Assembly: GCF_047663525.1 (NCBI RefSeq)
Contig: NC_092589.1
Coordinates: 24,859,001 to 24,923,000, forward strand
Length of the DNA: 64,000 nt
Source: Anas platyrhynchos
Lineage: Eukaryota > Chordata > Aves > Anseriformes > Anatidae
Reading direction: 5' to 3'
Of this stretch, positions 11,901 through 24,264 are shown one piece after another. The position numbers were made by a program, and so were the translations under genes. Numbering within the stretch: position 1 is the stretch's first letter; the number at the start of each line of letters is the position of its first letter. The notes beneath the pieces were generated by a model. That model did not search any database, was not told the origin of the DNA, and worked only from the letters and a program-made list of their open reading frames with translations.

Positions 11901-14900
11901 GAGCTGGAATATTGGAAAATGTGTCATAGAAAAGAAGGGCTATATATTACTCAACCCTTCTGGCAAAGCCAGGAGGGGCTCTTAGGAATGGATAAATGCC
12001 ATTCTTTTACAAGACAAACTGCCTTTGGTGGTGATTTGTATGTGACTGATTAAAAAAAGCAAGTTTCTTCAGTGCCAAGGATTAAACCGGGGAAAGGGAG
12101 GGGGGTTAATGTGTGAGCATTACTGGGAGCTTAAGGTTCTCACTAAGGCAGTGTCTTTTCTCCTCTTTCCAGAGAATAAGCGCAGTTGCTGCTGCTATGT
12201 CCTGTCAGGTTTCCCATTCAGGGTGAAGAAACTAAATGCTACTTACTGTTGTGATCCTTTCTCAAAAACTTGTACCTCAACTTATATTTTGTAACAAGCA
12301 GTAATATTGTATTAAATTTGTGTATTACATTGAGATACTAACTGTAGGCATATGCCAGGATAAAAATATGCACCATGACTCAGTGTCTACTGCTGAAAGC
12401 CTGTTCTTTGGGTCCTAAATTACATACAGAGTTTATGGATCATGTAAGATGTGGTAATTATTTAGAGAAAATACTGTCTTAAAAAAAGTGTACTAAATAA
12501 TTACTAGCTGATTTTTAATCTATATCACTTTTTTTCCTATGCAGACAGAACAATGTTAGTGGTTGTTTTCAAGCCTCTAAAGGGTTTTAAGGATAAATGA
12601 GTGTTAGAGTTTTATTTTGTTGACTCACTGTTAAATTACTCTCACTTAATGGTCTGTCTTCTAGACGGGAGTCAGAAAGAAGAAACCATTCATTAGCTCG
12701 TCATGCAGACATCCTTGCTGCTGTAGAAACACGACTTTCTCTGTTAAATATGACTTTCATGAAGTATGTGGATTCCAATCTCTGCTGCTTCATACCTGGA
12801 AAGGTAAAATGTAGACTAAATTATGTGAATGTTTATGTTTTTACAAAACATGATCATGTAACTTAAATTTGTCCCGGCTGTCCCATGTTGTATAATGTAT
12901 GTTCATACTAAAACTGTTTCTCATACTTAAAACACACAAGCCGATACTCTGCTATAGCAGTCAGTCTGAAATGAAAGAACCAGACTGTCTCAGTACTATT
13001 TTGAACTTGATTTATATTTTCCCTTAGGATTTTTATGAGAAACCAGGATACATAGGATTTAATTCTGAATTTTAACTGTACAAAACAGTTGGAGGCTAGG
13101 TCATCAGAGGATGTAATACCTTAGACCATGTATACACTAGGGACTTGGTCAATGAAGAAGACTGCAAGGACCTTTCTTAAGGGTCTGAGCACTTCAGGTT
13201 AATTAAATTAAGATACATAGTATGCAGAAACTCTGTTCATTGTGATAATGAATGAGTGTCTGTACATTAGATGGAATAAAAGTTTTAAGTGTAGATAAAC
13301 TTTGTTAAATAATATTACTACTAAACAATTCTGGTGTTTCAGACTGCTACCCCAACAGAAAGTATAAATTATCCAAATGAGATGTATGGCAGTGATACCA
13401 CTATTTTATAAGCTGTGAAAATGAAGGTATACAGAAGGAAACTGACAAAATCATGATCTGAGGAAGGCTGTTACAGCCTAGGGTTGAAACGAGATCTGTG
13501 AACATAAGCCTGATGTTCGATTCATTGATCTTTCTATGTGAGGTTAGGATCTGTTGATATAAATTTTTAAAGGGAAGAAAACTGAATCGCACTGGGACAA
13601 ATGCGAGTTAGCTGTTGGGTTGAGATGAAGCATGGCAGGCATTGCTGCATTCAGTAAGCGGGATAGGCTATCTGCATGATTTTTTTTTTTAATCTTGAAG
13701 AGGTAATGATTTCTACACACAGTTGTTGCTTTGATACTAAAATGATTAGTTTATTATATTTACATTTATTTACATTTATATATACCGTATGTATATATAT
13801 TTAAAAACACTGTAATTTAATAAAAGTCAAATAAACTTAAGGTCTTGGTACTCACATTCTTAATAGAACACATAAAAGAAATACTAGCCCTACTTTTTTG
13901 AGGGATAGACAGAAAGGCGATGCTCAAGCTAGACCTGGGGTGTGCAGGAGCTGTGCCAAATGAGCTTACCAGCTGTTTTCATTCTGGGCACTGAGTCATA
14001 AAGGCCTTGTTCATATTCTGATGTAACAGCTAAAGAGATTTTTATAAATTATTTACTTGGTATACAAGCCTGATGCTGCTGCTTTCTCTGCACAGTTATC
14101 AATTCACCAGAAAATCATGTTTTGGTCAAGCCTATTCAAGGCTTAGTGTTTACTTGATGTGTGTGGTTTCCCCAACCTGTCCTGTTTCCCTCAGGAAATT
14201 TCCATTTGAAAGAGGAATACAAAACTTTCAGGATGTTAATTTGTGTTAGAACATGTGAATATTCTGGTGAATAAAAGGTAGATAAAATTAGAGAAGTCTT
14301 TCGTAAGCTTGTTGCATGATGGCACATTTCAGTCATATCTAGGTTTTGCAACTTTTTAGCTAAGCTTCCTTTATTAAAACACAAGATCCAGCTGTGTTGT
14401 CTTAACGATGATTCTAAATTCTTATGATCTTAAGCCGTTCTTAATCATGTGCAAAATACCTGGCTCAGTAGTTTCTGTACTAAGAAGGCAGCACTCCTAT
14501 CTGGACATCCTTAGACTATAATTCATTAGATCAGCAAGGCAACTTTCATCTCTCCTAAACAACAGGCTTGCTTTTCAAGCATATAAAGAAGGTGCTTATG
14601 GTCTCTGCTAGTTGTGGATTGTTATTTAATAAATTAATACATTGTGCATGTAATCTGAATTTGCAATGTTTTGGGATCGTGCAGCTGAATTCATGTAAAT
14701 ATATAGAGCTCTTCAGACCGACATGACTATAATTACTGCTATTCCATTCATATGTTTTATATGTCTCACGATTGGCTGTGGGAATGACTGCTCTGTTGCG
14801 TGGCTTCCAGTATCTTGCTTATCCAAAAATAAATCATTATGCTCTACTGAGCACATAAAACTCAAGTATGGATGCAGTAAAACAATTTCACACACAACGT

Positions 14901-17747
14901 GTTATTTCATGAATTTGAAGAGAGTTGTGATATCTCAAGTGCATGGTTTCTCTGGTGTATCACAAACAGGACTTTAGTTCTTTATCAGTGTTTTGAAATT
15001 AAGTACATCGTGATATGCAAGAGTAACAGTTATGTAGTAAAGTATGATACAAATAGCATATTTGATTTTGCATTGCTGTTGGTGCTGCAGAAGGTCCTGG
15101 AACTGGAATATGCCTGAATATGCCAACACTCTTAGAAAGATGTGAAATAATCTTCCTTTTATCAGAAAAAAATAAATATTCTTAAATGTTTTAGGTAATA
15201 GATGAAATTTACCGTGTGCTAAGATACGTAAACTCTACAAGAGCTCCTCAGAGAGCTCATGAAGTTCTCCAGGAACTAAGGGACATTTCTTCCATGGCTA
15301 TGGAATATTTTGATGAGAAGATTGTTCCAATACTGAAAAGGAAGCTGCCTGGGTCAGATGTATCAGGACGTCTTATAGGAGCTGCCCCAGGTATTAATTC
15401 CAATGTGTAGTTGAGGTGTTTTTGTGTGTGTTTTGTTTGTTGGTTTTTTTTTTTTTTTTGGTGTGTGTATATGCAAAAACTCACAGCACTGTCTTTTTAA
15501 AGCTCCATCCCTTAAATAAGTGAGCTTTATCACATAAGTATTAATGATACTTGTTTCTTAAGAATGCCAACTGTGAAATTCATTTGCTTTGTAATTTAAG
15601 GAGGCTTTGTATTACCAAAAGAACGGTCACTTGAATGTATGTTATAATTATGCATAGTGTGTATGCGTTAAACAAACGCTTTTGTGCCACCAATGAATGA
15701 GACTTTCTTATTGCACTTGGTTGATATTTGGCACATGAGATAGCAACTCAAGATGCCTTTTATATTTAGTATGATCAGCAAATTAGCCTAAGATGTTATA
15801 GTGCATACAGAGCTAGAACATACTTGTATGTGCTTTTTTTCCACTTTGCCAGGGCACTAAGGCATATACTAACAAGCAAAACACTTGTGAATAATGCTGA
15901 AAAGGCAATTAAGATAAGTCTATAAATAAATAAGCTGTTTCTTTATATGACCTGTCAGAATTTCTGTAACTTTTGTCAAACAAAGTTTAACATAGTTATC
16001 CCATCTAATGGCCAGAAGCAAAAGTTTAGTAGAACTGCAGTGTTTTCCCTTTACTGAAGTTTGTCCCACACTGTTGGGTAACCTTAGGAACTGTGAAGTA
16101 AATTCTCTGAAAAGATAACTTAATAAATAAATAGACCCTAAGCAAAAATGATAGGCCTAACTGTAGGAGCTGCTTGTTGTTTCTGGTATGTTCTGTCAAT
16201 CCTTTTAGCCATAATTGTGTATACCACCTCTTAATTAAATCCTCTTAATTATATCTCAGTTTCACTGAGTCTCTCAGCTGTGGGAGCAGTGCCCCAAACC
16301 TGTATCAATTGGTTCTCCAAACCCAAGGCTTTATGTGGCATAAACATGCCTACCTTGGGTTGAGGGAAGAAATAATCTACCTAATGGCAACCCTTTAGTG
16401 TCAACTAACCAAAACTATGCTGTCATCGTAAAGAAAAAAGAGGAGGAGGATGCCTGTTTAAGGCTGTTCCAGATTGTTCTGTCTTCGTAGTGCTTGAAAG
16501 TTGTATCTTACTTGTACTGCACTGATAGAAGAGGAAAATGATAGAAAAAGTGATCAATCCAATTTATGACAGGAAAAAAAATGAAAGAAATGATGCAGCA
16601 GCTGTCAGTGTCCTTGATTTGCAGGAATTTTACCAAAAACAACAAGCCCAAGCTCAAAACCCCATATAATTTTAGGGTTTAGGAAGAATAAGCATACAGC
16701 AATGTGGGGAAAAAATTCCCCTTCCTGAACAAAGGTAAAACTGAAATACCTTGTTAAAGCCTGAAACACAATTTTTTATATTTTAGCTGTATACAACTAT
16801 GAGAGCAGAATTGTACTGCTTTACTGAAATACTTAATATAGCAGTTCTGCAATACACTTAATTTATGGCCATGTTGCTGTGGGTTTTTGACATAACATTT
16901 GTGACCCTAAGTCTAGCTGAGAGCATAATCCCTCTATCATTTTTGACACAGCAAAAAGAGGGGGGAGGGGAGTAATATTTAGATTTTCAGTAGTACTGAA
17001 AACAACTTATCATTCATTTTCTAAGTATTTTATATTAAAGTAGTTGGGCCCTGAAATACCATATGCTCTCATTAGACACTTAAGTAGCTGTAAGTCAGTT
17101 TACATGTTCACCTAACTTCCAGACAATATTCAGATTCCTATTTGGGGTGTAGAGATAAAGAAAATATGGACACATACAAACTGGGACACAATTCATACTT
17201 TTGTCTAGAACCCAGCGTCCCCCCTCCCAGAACCCAGCACCACCCATTTTTAAGAGAAAAGCAGAAACTGTGTCCCAGTTCTCATTTTTTGTGTTCCAAG
17301 TTTTCTTTTTTTTTATTATTATTATTTTTTTTAATCCCAACTTTCTCTGCAGTTCCAGGGCCCTCAGCAGCACTAACAACCATGCAGCTGTTCTCCAAGC
17401 AGAACCCTTCGAGACAAGAAGTCACCAAACTCCAGCAGCAAGTAAAAGCCAACGGTGCGGGCGTGACAGTGCTCAAGCGGGAAATCTCAGAGCTTCGCAC
17501 CAAAGTGCAAGAGCAACAGAAACAACTCCAAGATCAAGATCAGAAACTGCTAGAGCAAACACAAATCATAGGCGAACAGAACGCCCGACTGGCTGAGCTT
17601 GAACGCAAGCTGCGAGAGGTGATGGAGAGCGCAGTAGGAAGTTCTTCAGGCTCTGGCTCAAACGAACAATCTCCTAGAAAAAGGAGGAAGGCGGTTGAAT
17701 CCACAGACTGTCCTAGGAAATCTAAACGCCTTCGAAACAGAAAATAA
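5426..17747 (+). CDS. FBXO28: F-box only protein 28 (5 coding exons)
   Basis: This is a substrate adaptor of an SCF (SKP1-CUL1-F-box) ubiquitin ligase, acting mainly in the nucleus; known family work links it to MYC regulation and topoisomerase turnover. Exons 5426-5638, 11578-11687, 12665-12803, 15195-15390 and 17353-17747 join in frame to 350 codons plus TAA; the human protein is 368. The N-terminus (1-44) is Ala/Pro-rich and shorter than in mammals. The F-box starts near residue 46 (LMGLPIVAIESILSFLSYDE) and continues into exon 2. Exons 2-4 are almost identical to the human protein. Exon 5 carries a Gln/Glu-rich coiled coil (about 235-300) and a basic tail with SPRKRRK and KSKRLRNRK, a likely nuclear signal. 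The start is the first ATG, in good context at the end of the promoter island. Confidence 0.97.
5639..11577 (+). other. FBXO28 intron 1
   Basis: This 5.9 kb intron has its first 350 bases inside the CpG island. The rest is A/T-rich with poly-A runs at about 10733-10744 and 10803-10821. I recognised no repeat family, RNA gene or extra exon in it. Confidence 0.85.
11578..11687 (+). CDS. FBXO28: FBXO28 coding exon 2
   Basis: Starts in phase 0 after ATACAG and encodes VCKRMDL and the end of the F-box, then VERYHNLCQKQ. The donor is AAG|GTATGT; an Arg codon is split 2+1 with exon 3. Confidence 0.95.
11688..12664 (+). other. FBXO28 intron 2
   Basis: Contains a T-run at about 11814-11824 and otherwise unremarkable A/T-rich sequence. 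Nothing else was recognised. Confidence 0.8.
12665..12803 (+). CDS. FBXO28: FBXO28 coding exon 3
   Basis: Encodes about residues 108-154 (RRESERRNHSLARHADI through FIPGK), which match the vertebrate family closely. The acceptor is TTCTAG, the donor AAG|GTAAAA, and the exon ends in phase 0. Confidence 0.96.
12804..15194 (+). other. FBXO28 intron 3
   Basis: A/T-rich 2.4 kb intron with a short TA/TTTA-rich patch near 13755-13805. No repeat family or extra exon was recognised. Confidence 0.8.
15195..15390 (+). CDS. FBXO28: FBXO28 coding exon 4
   Basis: Encodes residues 155-219, from VIDEIYRVLRYVN to VSGRLIGAAP, plus the first base of a Val codon. The donor is CCAG|GTATTA. Reading on into the intron gives only a few codons before a TAG at about 15408. 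Confidence 0.95.
15391..17352 (+). other. FBXO28 intron 4
   Basis: Intron of 1.96 kb with a T15 run near 15446-15460 and an unusually long T-rich tract (17307-17334) close to the exon 5 acceptor. No repeat family was recognised. Confidence 0.8.
17353..17747 (+). CDS. FBXO28: FBXO28 coding exon 5 (terminal)
   Basis: Begins with the last two bases of a Val codon after TCTGCAG and encodes VPGPSAALTT, the coiled coil, a Ser/Gly-rich linker and the basic C-terminus, ending in TAA at 17745-17747. The open frame runs upstream through the pyrimidine tract without a stop, which is incidental. Confidence 0.96.
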
Positions 17748-18554
17748 CTTGGGAGGAAATGACACCTTCAGGAGGATACACTGCTTCAGTAGCCCAAGCA
17801 GCTCTGCTTGTGTGGATACTGTGACTAGTTTCATGGTGTCCCTTAGGCTGCTGGCTCTTCAAAACACCACTTAGACTTGAACAGTAATTTTCTTTCATTA
17901 AGACTTTTCCCCTGCTTCCTGTATGGGTGGGCCTAATGCACAGGATCTTTAAGATTTGCAATAGATACATACTAACCAGACCTGCTCTGTTACATTTTGA
18001 AGGGTTAATTTTTTTTTTTTTCTGTGCAGATGTGTTTAAAGTAAACTTATTTGTGTTTATGCATATGTTCACATAAACTCTTAAATAAATTCAGTCTTAA
18101 CTGACAAAAAAGTTAAGCTTAAAAACAGATGTCCTGTTCACTTGAAGAAAAGACCCGCTTTTAAAATCCTGTTTTAGAGAACTTGACCTTTTTTGTTACA
18201 AGTGACCTTGTCTGGAATGTCTGAAAAGCAGTTAATACTTTTTTGGGATCTCTGTAATGAGTAAAACTGACTTCTTAAGCTACAGTACTGGCTATATATT
18301 TTTGTAAACTTAACAAGGAAGGGCCTTCTATCCAGTCTTCATGTGCGCACACCCTAGTAATTCTTAGGTCCTGGGAGCCATATTCTACGTTTGCATGGAT
18401 AGATGCATGTACAGCTTAGCCTGATAAAAGCTCTTGCCTGAAATTGTTCTAAATTCTGGGAGAGAGTACAGAGACCTACAAAGCAATTTCTTTGTTCCTC
18501 AGCCATAACTTAGCATCAGCTTTCAGCACAACTGCTTTCTTCAAATGAGGTTGT

Positions 18555-18640
18555 CTTACGAAGCTAGTTGCAGGAGGACTTGAACCCAGGCTGTCTGCCA
18601 CTTTCACTGCCTGTAAATTGCAGGTGTTGCTAGCCAAAGC
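18555..18640 (-). mobile_element. Possible old tRNA-derived (MIR-like) SINE remnant
   Basis: On the minus strand a perfect tRNA B-box (GGTTCAAGTCC, 18576-18586) is preceded by GGCAGACAGCCTG and followed by a TGCAACTAGC-like stretch. The order resembles the tRNA head and core start of MIR-type SINEs. No intact A-box is present and similarity fades quickly on both sides. It is not a functional tRNA. Confidence 0.35.
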
Positions 18641-19210
18641 TGGAGAATTGAGAAGCTGCCTATGCATCGCTTGATTCATAGGCCAACATCTAAATAAATA
18701 TTAGACACATTGTCCCTACAATAACCAAACTCAGGGGGACATAATTTGAATGAAATGCTGTATTATGGAAAAAGTTAAACTATTTTGTGTGTATGTGTTC
18801 GGGGTGGGGTGGGGTGGAGATTTCCTCTGTAATACTGATGACAATATTCTAGCTTTCTTCATCCTAAAAGGTAAATCACTTCAGACAAAGCTTTAATTTC
18901 TTTTGCACTTCTGTTTTGAGCTTGTAACTGGAAAAGCATGTCTTGCACTGTTCAGTCTCTCTGGTCACTTTAACAACCTCAGAGTTGTGTACAGTGATTT
19001 CTTTTCCCATCTGTATATTTTTGGAATCTTATACAAATACCATTGTCCTTGTTTTTGTTTTATTGTACTAAACTATGTAGCTTTATCATTTGACTTATGT
19101 TTTTTTTTTTTTTTTTTAAATCAGCTGCTGGTTTGGGCTTAGGTGGTACTGAATTCACCTTGATGTGGCAATGAAAAGCACAGATGCTGCTTTTATGGCT
19201 GTTCAAAAGC

Positions 19211-19258
19211 CTAATACTATAACCAGAGAAAATACTATGCTAATACTATAACCAGTGC
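19211..19258. repeat. Short tandem duplication
   Basis: The unit CTAATACTATAACCAG occurs twice, about 33 bases apart, with a related partial copy between. Confidence 0.7.
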
Positions 19259-20441
19259 AGGTTTTTCTTACGGTTTGTGTAGCTGTCAGCATAACACAGT
19301 AGTTATACTAAAATCACCAAACAAATCAGAAATCTTCTGATCAAATGTTCTGGATCTGTAGAACTGTCATTTTTTTCCTGAAACGGAAGCTACAGCTTTT
19401 GCTTCTGGAACATACTAACTCATATCAGAAGTAACACTGCAAATGCCTAATTTTTTTTAGCAGACATTTGATTTTCAAATAAACTTGTTTGCCAGATTGA
19501 GGCTTTTAAGAAGGTATGTTTCTTAAGAAAAGCGTGGAGCAAATGGTACAAGGTTATCTGGGGGAGAAGTTGAACTGTTAAAAGGCTGACTTGCTATTAG
19601 TGGTCTTCCATGGCTCTTAATTTTTTTACTGTTATAGGTCTTTTGAAGAGAGGTATCAGCTGTGCAGTTTTAAAATAATGGCATATACTTCTTTTAAATC
19701 GTAATTTTGAATGATTCTAAAGGTCAGCGTAAGAGCTGTAATTACTTTGTGTCACTCGGTACAAATTCACTTAATGGTCTTTCATAATGACAAATTCATG
19801 TAATAGTCTAATTACCAGATGATGTTTGTGGTTAAATACTTCTAAACAAGTATAAACCTGTGAAGTACATTTATTGAAAAGACTTATTTGTACCTATCTT
19901 AATATACTTCAGTTTTAGATTCGTTATTCACTTCTACAAGATGCAACGACATTCCTCCCTTCACAACATACAAATAGTTTCAGGTTAATGGGGAGTACTG
20001 TTTATTTGTATGTCTGTGAACCTCTAGCTGTGGAAACTGAGGTGGAAAGAACGTCCGTGTATTTATTGTTACATGAAATATTCTCTGTGAACAGTGCCAA
20101 GTTGGAACCTTCAGCTCAAGGAAGTGCTGTGTGCTGCAAGTCAGCAGGTGCATCCTGCTCCTCTGCACCCTGCCAAATACAGTCAAACTGAACCAAGCCC
20201 ACTGAACTTCACGGACAGAGGGAAGGCTTACAAACAAGCTCTGATAAATGCCATCAAGTACACAATGAAGGTGTACAACCTATTTCATTTCCACTTCCCA
20301 GGGAGGGGGAGAGAGGTCAGTGATGGTCCTGAAAAGGTGGGAGTATATACCAGTACTACAGAAGTAATGATAGTTTAGACAAAATAGCTGGAACACGAAC
20401 TTCTGATGCTGTCTTTTCCCTTATTTAATAATAATAATAAA

Positions 20442-23055
20442 AAAAAGGCATTTTGCAATATATGAACAAGTTGATAAATAGGTTGTAGTAAAACTAAATC
20501 ACAATTTTGCAGATTTTTGTGCAAATTCACAGTGTTTAGGATGTCAACCTACAAAAGTGCAGTGATAGCAGCTATCAGTGATTGTATCAAGGAAGAACCC
20601 CTCACTAGGGAGACTAAGATGTTTTAATGAAGTAACATGAAAACATTGTTTTATTTGCAGCCAACTATCAGATTGTGCAACAAGTTTTATGACATGGAGC
20701 AAGGGCTGAGACAGCTCCTCAGAGTTGAAAGAGAAAGTGATAGTACTGGTCTTCTGGAGTTAGTTTCTGAGAATTGCTTAAAACTGAGGCTGGCCATCCT
20801 TTTTGACCTTTTTTAAAAATAATAATAATAATAATAATAATAGTAATAATAAAGAACTAGAAGTTTTCATTTCATAGTTTTTTTTTTTTTTTATTTAAAA
20901 AAAAAAAGAAGTTTGGGTATCTAATGAACATGGTGAAAATGCTATCAGAAGACTAGAAGCTGCACAGTGATCCTTTTTTGAGGGAAAAGCCGTTCGCAAT
21001 CATATCTTGCTCCCCAAATTGAACAACCTGTGATTTTTCTGTGAATATGTAAATACAGAAATACTATCACCTTCTGAACAAAGGGTAATAGATATAATAG
21101 GTGAAAGCCCTGAAGGAAGAAAGACACTACCTACTTAACAAAATAAATTTCTCAGATTAATGACCAGACAGAAATAGTAACTCCTTAAATTTCTAACACT
21201 CTTAGCATAGCACATTAATTTAATCACAGAAGTTTATTAATGTTATGAGGATGTCTTTTCATAATTTCTTAATGTGAAAGTTAAGTCTGCATTGAACAGA
21301 ACTTAGTTGCTCTTACTGCAATCTTCCAAGAGTTAACTATGGCGAGTGCTTAGATTACCTAGGGAATTTTGTACGTTAAGGGCTTCTTGAAAACAGTATG
21401 GCATGGGAGCTGTAAAATCCATCTTCAGAACAGAGAAGACTACCCAATTTGTTGGTAATCCTGATGGTTTTAAAAACGTAACTGATCAATTACAGTGATG
21501 GATCATTCATACGTTCACCAGTAAATTTAGTTTGGGATACTTTATAGTGATTTGCCCACTAGTTGTGAGCTATTCTGATACTCTGCAGTTCCATTCCTGC
21601 ACTGCTTTATGCTGTATCTGGACCAACCCTGTTGTCCACGTGCTCTCTGCTGTTGCAGAGGCGTGCTGACTGCATCACATCTTCCTGGTTCAGCAGGGAT
21701 GCGCTGCCAGGTTTGGTTTATGTGTAACTAAACACTCCGCGATTTCTGTTCTAGCCTTGTGCTGGCTGAAGACGTGCTAGGTACTGGACCTCTCTGTCTT
21801 CTGAAGAGAAAATGCCAGGTACAGATACTGTTCGCTTGCTGAAGACCTAAAAAATCTGGATTTGTTATGTGGACTGCCTTAACCAAAGAAAGACTCCGTG
21901 ATTACATAGTAAATACATAAATAAACAAATATTTGCACTTGAAGATGCTTGGGCAACTAAATTTTCTAAAACTCCCATTTAATATCTTTCCCAGCTATTT
22001 AAGCCATGTTTGTCTGATAGGTCCATTTAGTTTATAAATCTGGAATCTTTTATCAATTTTCCCTCCAAAACTCGTGACTTCAGAAACCCACAGTGCAGTA
22101 AATATGCCTCAATGATCAACCACCAGAACGATCATATTCTCCCTCTCCTCCAGCTATCACCTTTCTTACCAGCAGACGTTCACACTTTTATCAGTATCAT
22201 TCCAATGGATGAGAAGGCCCTTGGTGCAATGACGGATAGCAGTGCTAAACCTGGAAATACAACTGTAAGAGAAAATTTGCAGAAACATTACATACAGTGT
22301 TTAGAGTGCAGCTGAGTGAAACACGCATGATCTTGGCAACTTTGCACTCGGTCTTGGTACTGATAGCACAAAAGTACTTCCCGGCCTAATATGAAGGAGT
22401 CAGTGAACAAAAAGTAAAACTTTTTCTAAACGTCCCTTGCCAGGCCAAAGTGCCATGATGAAATTTAGATATCTGTTTATGCTGCAGCAGTCCTCAGAAA
22501 GACTACAAAATTAGATCATGTGGCTAAGCAGAGAAAAGCTGTGAGTTAACTTACCTCCTTTTTTACTTCTATTTCATATTTTAACATACACAGATTAAAA
22601 ATGCATGCAAACAAAACCATTTGCTGTTACGTTTTACAGATCCTGTGCTTTGTCCATTACTTTAGATCATACCATCTTCAAGTGGGGATCACATTTCCCC
22701 TGTTTTCACAGCTGCACCTGTGACTTTTAGCAGCTTGCATGTATTGGCCTTTTTTATTATTATCAATAAATTTTAAGTGAGTCAACATGAGCCTTGAGAT
22801 ATCTGTTAGTGTCATGAATAAGGTCGTACTTTCTTTGTGGTAACTTCTGTTGTTGTTATCACTGCTGTTGGTTATTTGAATATCAATGGGTTTATGGACA
22901 ACTAAAATTCCAAGCAATAGTCGTTTAACTTCTACATAAAGTAATCTTTGTAGTCAAACTGCTCACAGTTAAGTGTAATAAGAAAAATAGATGCAGGTGC
23001 AGATTACATTGAGTTTAGTTCTTACAGAGCAGTTTGTCAATGAAGTTCCTAAAAC
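20442..23055. other. Intergenic DNA between FBXO28 and DEGS1
   Basis: A/T-rich with the (TAA)n tract at 20814-20852 and a T13/A-run pair at 20879-20907. No gene, RNA or recognised repeat family was seen. Confidence 0.65.
20814..20852. repeat. (TAA)n microsatellite
   Basis: About ten near-perfect trinucleotide units, one interrupted by TAG, ending in an AATAAAG. Confidence 0.9.
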
Positions 23056-23385
23056 ATCATAGATACATTAAGGTTGGAAAAGCCCTCCAAGATACCTGGT
23101 CCAACCATCTCCGTACCACCAATATCACCCCCTAAACCATGTCCCCAAACACCCCGTCCAACCTTTCCTTGAACACCCCCAGGGATGGTGACTCCACCAC
23201 CTCCCTGGGCAACCCATCCTAACGCCTGACTGCTCTTTCTGAGGAGAAATGTCTCCTCATTCCCAACCTGAACCTCCCCTGGTGCAACTTGAGGCCGTTC
23301 CCTCTTGTGCTATTGTTTCTCTGCAAGATAAGCAGTCTTCTCAGCTCCTCACCACTTCCTTTCAGGTAGTTATCTTCACAATATG
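23056..23385 (-). mobile_element. CR1 LINE 3' end (Y-like subfamily)
   Basis: Reads as the reverse complement of a CR1 tail: the ATCATAGAT end, AGGTTGGAAAAGCCCTCCAA, then CCTTGAACACCCCCAGGGAT and the CTTGAGGCCGTTCCCTCTTG segment. The wording resembles the avian CR1-Y group. It is 5' truncated with no intact coding capacity. Confidence 0.9.
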
Positions 23386-23745
23386 TGAATAAAAAAGACC
23401 TTGGTGCAGGCATTTTGAATGGTAATTAGACATCTTTAGGCACCTTACAAAAATTTGTATTTTGGCCAGAGGCAGCTAGTCCTTACAGCCACACACGAGT
23501 TACCTCTGGAGAAGAGAAAGCATTTTTTCAGGAACCACTACACAGTGCTGTTGTATGCTTTTCCTATTTTCAGCCTTGCTTCCTAAGAAAATGAGTCATA
23601 TGAGACTTCATTGTCTCCCTATGTACGCCTAGTGACTTTTGGACACGATGCCTGACGGAAACCTCACAGATAGTTAAAACCTCACGAGTTTAACCGAAGC
23701 TGGCAGGCGGCTGGGCCAGATCAGCGTCTAACTAAAGGGAAAGGC
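23386..23745. other. Intergenic gap before the DEGS1 island
   Basis: Ordinary unique-looking sequence; nothing recognised. Confidence 0.6.
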
Positions 23746-24097
23746 AGAACCATCCTGCTATGCCTCAGCCCGGCTCCAGACCTGCTGCAACGCCTCCGCC
23801 TGTGTCGCCTGCCCCGCTGAGGGGCGGAGAGGAGCAGGCGAGGGGCAAACCCAGCGCGTGGGGCTCGGGCGGCGCCTTCCTCGCCCTTTCGACCATTTTG
23901 AGCTACGCGACCGGCAACGAAGGCGCCGCCGCCTCAACCCTGCTGCCTCACAGCCCCCCGGAGGCCGTTGCCGGGCTCTCCCCACTGGATTCCCTTCCCC
24001 TAGCAGTGGAAGCGGGGCCGTGAGGCGGCCGGGCGCTGCCTCCCCCCCCCTCGGCACCCCCCTCGGCACCTCAGGGCGGCTCCGCCCGGCCCCGGCG

Positions 24098-24136
24098 CCA
24101 ATCGGCAGCGCTCAGGGCGGGCTCCTCGCTATAAAG
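24098..24136 (+). promoter_or_regulatory. DEGS1 core promoter: CCAAT and TATA boxes
   Basis: CCAAT at 24098-24102 is followed by TATAAAG at 24130-24136. The start codon is at 24183, so transcription starting about 30 bases after the TATA box would leave a 5' UTR of only about 20 bases. A TATA box inside a CpG island is a minority arrangement for a widely expressed enzyme gene. Confidence 0.65.
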
Positions 24137-24182
24137 CGCCGCGCCGGGGGGCGCCCGCAGCCGGGCGGGCAGGGCAGCAGGC

Positions 24183-24264
24183 ATGGGGAACGCGGTGGCC
24201 AGGGAGGACTTCGAGTGGGTGTACACGGACCAGCCCCACGCCGACCGCCGCAAGGAGATCCTGG
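24183..24264 (+). CDS. DEGS1: DEGS1 exon 1 (coding part)
   Basis: Encodes [20 protein letters not shown] and DRRKEIL plus the first base of an Ala codon. The donor is CTGG|GTGAGG. Confidence 0.95.

Larger units (their letters stand above)
17748..20441 (+). other. FBXO28: FBXO28 3' UTR and candidate poly(A) signals
   Basis: The sequence after the stop is A/T-rich with no further coding exon. Canonical AATAAA hexamers occur at 18084-18089, 19478-19483 and 20436-20441; which are used cannot be told here. The first gives a UTR of about 350 bases, the last about 2.7 kb. Confidence 0.5.

Noticed and set aside
17142..17352. Upstream extension of the FBXO28 exon 5 frame
   Set aside because: It runs through the T-rich pyrimidine tract of the acceptor; exon 4 joins exactly at 17353, so the extension is intron.
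18576..18586. tRNA gene suggested by a perfect B-box
   Set aside because: No acceptor stem, no proper A-box and no cloverleaf around it; at most a SINE remnant.
19988..20378. Overlapping plus and minus open frames after FBXO28
   Set aside because: No family resemblance, both strands open by chance, and no splice context.
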